DNA of 8,299 nucleotides from NCBI GenBank assembly GCA_003223895.1, contig QHXD01000352.1, positions 1 through 8,299 of the forward strand, in the 5' to 3' direction. Made by a program: the position numbers and the translations under genes. The notes beneath the pieces are model-generated. The model saw only the letters and a list, made by a program, of their open reading frames with translations. It had not been told where the DNA came from and ran no database searches. How positions within the stretch are numbered: position 1 is the first letter of the stretch; each line of letters begins with the position of its first letter. The DNA is from Acidobacteriota bacterium. Lineage in GTDB: Bacteria; Acidobacteriota; Terriglobia; 20CM-2-55-15. Positions 7,011 to 8,299 of this stretch are shown here, piece by piece.

Positions 7011-7061
7011 TGTAGCGCTCTATGAGCGCCGACGATCCGGCGGTCATAGACTGCCGCTACA
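7011..7061. repeat. Compound palindromic intergenic repeat (REP/cruciform-like) at a convergent junction
   Basis: The 51-bp element is bounded by TGTAGCG (7011-7017) and its reverse complement CGCTACA (7055-7061). Inside are two smaller hairpins. GCGCTC-TAT-GAGCGC at 7015-7029 is perfect. GCGGTC-ATA-GACTGC at 7040-7054 has one G-T type mismatch. A central stem, CGCCG (7027-7031) with CGGCG (7038-7042), can form around a 6-nt loop. The whole can fold as one long imperfect hairpin or as a clover-like structure. It begins 4 nt after the M20 stop and supplies the stop codon of the opposing gene, so it may act as a two-way transcript end. The design resembles dispersed palindromes seen in many copies in acidobacterial-type genomes; copy number cannot be seen here. 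Confidence 0.75.
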
Positions 7062-8299
7062 ATCCGCTGCCGCGGCCGAGTGCAAAGAGGATTCCTTTCA
7101 GGTAGGCATCCAGTTCGGCCTTCTCGACGTTCTTGCGAATAACCGTAGACAAATCCGTAGCCGAGTCGTCGATCAGGGCGACGATCTGCCGAATCATGTC
7201 TTCAATGCGTGCCACTTCGGCGTCGATGGCAGCCTTGTCCACGCCGCCCTCGTCTTCTGCTTTTTGGCCCTTGATTTGCTGGCTAAGTCGAGCACGCTCC
7301 GCTTCGAGCAGTGAGCTGGCGCTCTGCAGTTCCTGTGCGAGTTGCGTTTTCTGTTCAATCGCCTCCTGAAGTTTCTGGTCGTACTGCTTCCGGAGTTGAT
7401 CGACAACTTCAGTGCTCACGCCTTCGCTCTTCTGGGACATTCTTTGCAACTGCTGGCCCACTCTTTCTATCTCAGATTGAAAGCGGCGCCGCTCGGCGTC
7501 CCAGTCATTCCGAGCAGCCTGAAACACGTGTTCGAGATTGTCTTTCTGTTTTCGGACTTCTTCCGCCTGTTTTCGGATGTCTTCCGTTTTGGCGCTGGAC
7601 TCCGTCCCGGAGCGAGCCGCGACTTCGTATCCCTGGACTTTCGCCTGAGCCTGCACGAAGGCCTGCTGGAGTTGCGCGGCGTGATCGTTTAACTGCCGTC
7701 GTTCCGCATCCCATTGCCTGGACGATTCCTCCAGCTTCTGGATCTGTTGCACGAGTCTCTCTCGTTCGCCGTTCCATTCGGCAAGGGATTCCTTCAATTG
7801 CTTCTCGAGATCTCTGACCTTCGGATTGATTTCCGGTGCGTCCTCTTTTGGCACCGGTTTGCCCATGATCTGCGCCGCCCTTCGCAGCTTGACCATTTCA
7901 CCGGTCATCTTGAGCTTTTCCTGTTCCCACTCAGTTCTGGCTCTCAGGAATGCCTGTTCAAGTTCGGTCCTTTCTTTCGTGACCCGATTGAGTTCCACCT
8001 CGAACTGCTCTTTCACCGACTGCGTCGCGCGCATCGGGTTGTTGGAACGTTCGATCGCTTCCGCCACCGCGCCTTCGAGCCGATTGACCTGCGACTGCAA
8101 CCGTGCGCGCTCGGCGTCCCACTCCTGAGAGGCCTTCTTAAGCTTTTCGTCTGCCGCTTCCTGCAATTTTGCGATCCCGGCGGGATCCAATCCTGCTGAC
8201 TTGGAGTCGGCGGCGTGTTTCGGCTTGCTGTTTTTGGCTTCGGTCAGAGCGCCTTCCAGCCGGTCGATCTCGGAGTTGAGACGGCGCTTTTCGGAGCGC
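7057..8299 (-). CDS. Long coiled-coil protein of unknown function (C-terminal part; N-terminus outside window)
   Basis: I do not recognise a named family. The minus-strand frame is open from the right edge to TAG at 7059-7057, over 410 residues. The first in-window start candidate (TTG at 8190) is not convincing, because coiled-coil sequence of the same type (KRRLNSEIDRLEGAL) continues upstream of it. Nearly everything from 8299 to about 7245 is charged, Glu/Gln/Lys/Arg/Ala-rich helix with Leu or Val at heptad-like spacing. A motif W-(D/N)-(A/G)-E-R followed by -RL---I--LE recurs at 8121-8107, 7776-7762, 7713-7699 and 7503-7489, with diverged versions at 7929-7915 and 7308-7294. The last 60 residues differ: a mixed helical segment (IEDMIRQIVALIDDSATDL, then LDAYLKGILFALGRG) that may be a small folded domain. 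No membrane segment is visible. Its role could be structural, polar-scaffold or SMC-like, but none is supported directly. Confidence 0.8.
   Translation of the reverse strand, partial: RSEKRRLNSEIDRLEGALTEAKNSKPKHAADSKSAGLDPAGIAKLQEAADEKLKKASQEWDAERARLQSQVNRLEGAVAEAIERSNNPMRATQSVKEQFEVELNRVTKERTELEQAFLRARTEWEQEKLKMTGEMVKLRRAAQIMGKPVPKEDAPEINPKVRDLEKQLKESLAEWNGERERLVQQIQKLEESSRQWDAERRQLNDHAAQLQQAFVQAQAKVQGYEVAARSGTESSAKTEDIRKQAEEVRKQKDNLEHVFQAARNDWDAERRRFQSEIERVGQQLQRMSQKSEGVSTEVVDQLRKQYDQKLQEAIEQKTQLAQELQSASSLLEAERARLSQQIKGQKAEDEGGVDKAAIDAEVARIEDMIRQIVALIDDSATDLSTVIRKNVEKAELDAYLKGILFALGRGSGL

Noticed and set aside
6457..7314. A 285-codon plus-strand frame across the end of the M20 gene, the repeat and the coiled-coil gene.
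   Set aside because: It crosses two real genes and a repeat; its composition is Arg/Ser-rich and typical of an out-of-frame reading.
7489..8121. Recurring near-identical DNA words (GCTCGGCGTCCCA at 7491-7503 and 8109-8121), considered as a CRISPR or tandem array.
   Set aside because: They encode the W-D-A-E-R motif in frame within a coiled-coil gene, with irregular spacing and no unique spacer pattern.

Overview
This window reads as a stretch of ordinary chromosome from a moderately GC-rich bacterium. The best guess is an acidobacterium of the Solibacter/Bryobacter type. That guess rests on the Oar-like TonB-dependent receptor, a family greatly expanded in Acidobacteriota, on a secreted protein with a BsuPI-like domain, and on short palindromic intergenic repeats. 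It is inferred from protein character, not from a marker gene.

Layout. (1) 1-2512, plus strand: the C-terminal 836 residues of a large outer-membrane beta-barrel receptor whose N-terminus lies beyond the left edge. (2) 2655-4846, minus strand: four closely packed genes read leftward in the order tadA (tRNA adenosine deaminase), an alpha/beta hydrolase resembling kynurenine formamidase, a small VOC-fold protein, and a GNAT acetyltransferase. The first three are joined by a 3-nt gap and a 4-nt stop/start overlap. The GNAT gene follows after 60 nt that hold a perfect 14-bp palindrome. (3) 4863-7006, plus strand: a divergent pair, a secreted BsuPI-domain protein and an M20-family metallopeptidase, whose stop and start codons share one base. 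(4) 7011-7061: a compound palindromic repeat at the convergent junction. (5) 7057-8299, minus strand: the C-terminal part of a long coiled-coil protein with recurring W-D-A-E-R motifs, open through the right edge.

The leftward cluster and the rightward pair start back to back, with only about 16 bp between the preferred start codons, so their promoters must overlap coding sequence. The leftward genes look like housekeeping tRNA modification followed by small accessory enzymes. The rightward pair combines a secreted or periplasmic protein with a peptidase. No shared pathway is evident for either group.

I found no tRNA or rRNA gene, CRISPR array, transposase or phage gene, and nothing that makes a convincing new defence or biosynthetic system. 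The points most worth a second look are the repeat that supplies the stop codon of the coiled-coil gene, the operon-internal palindrome, the tight divergent start region, the VOC protein with an altered first metal-ligand position, and the repeat architecture of the coiled-coil protein.
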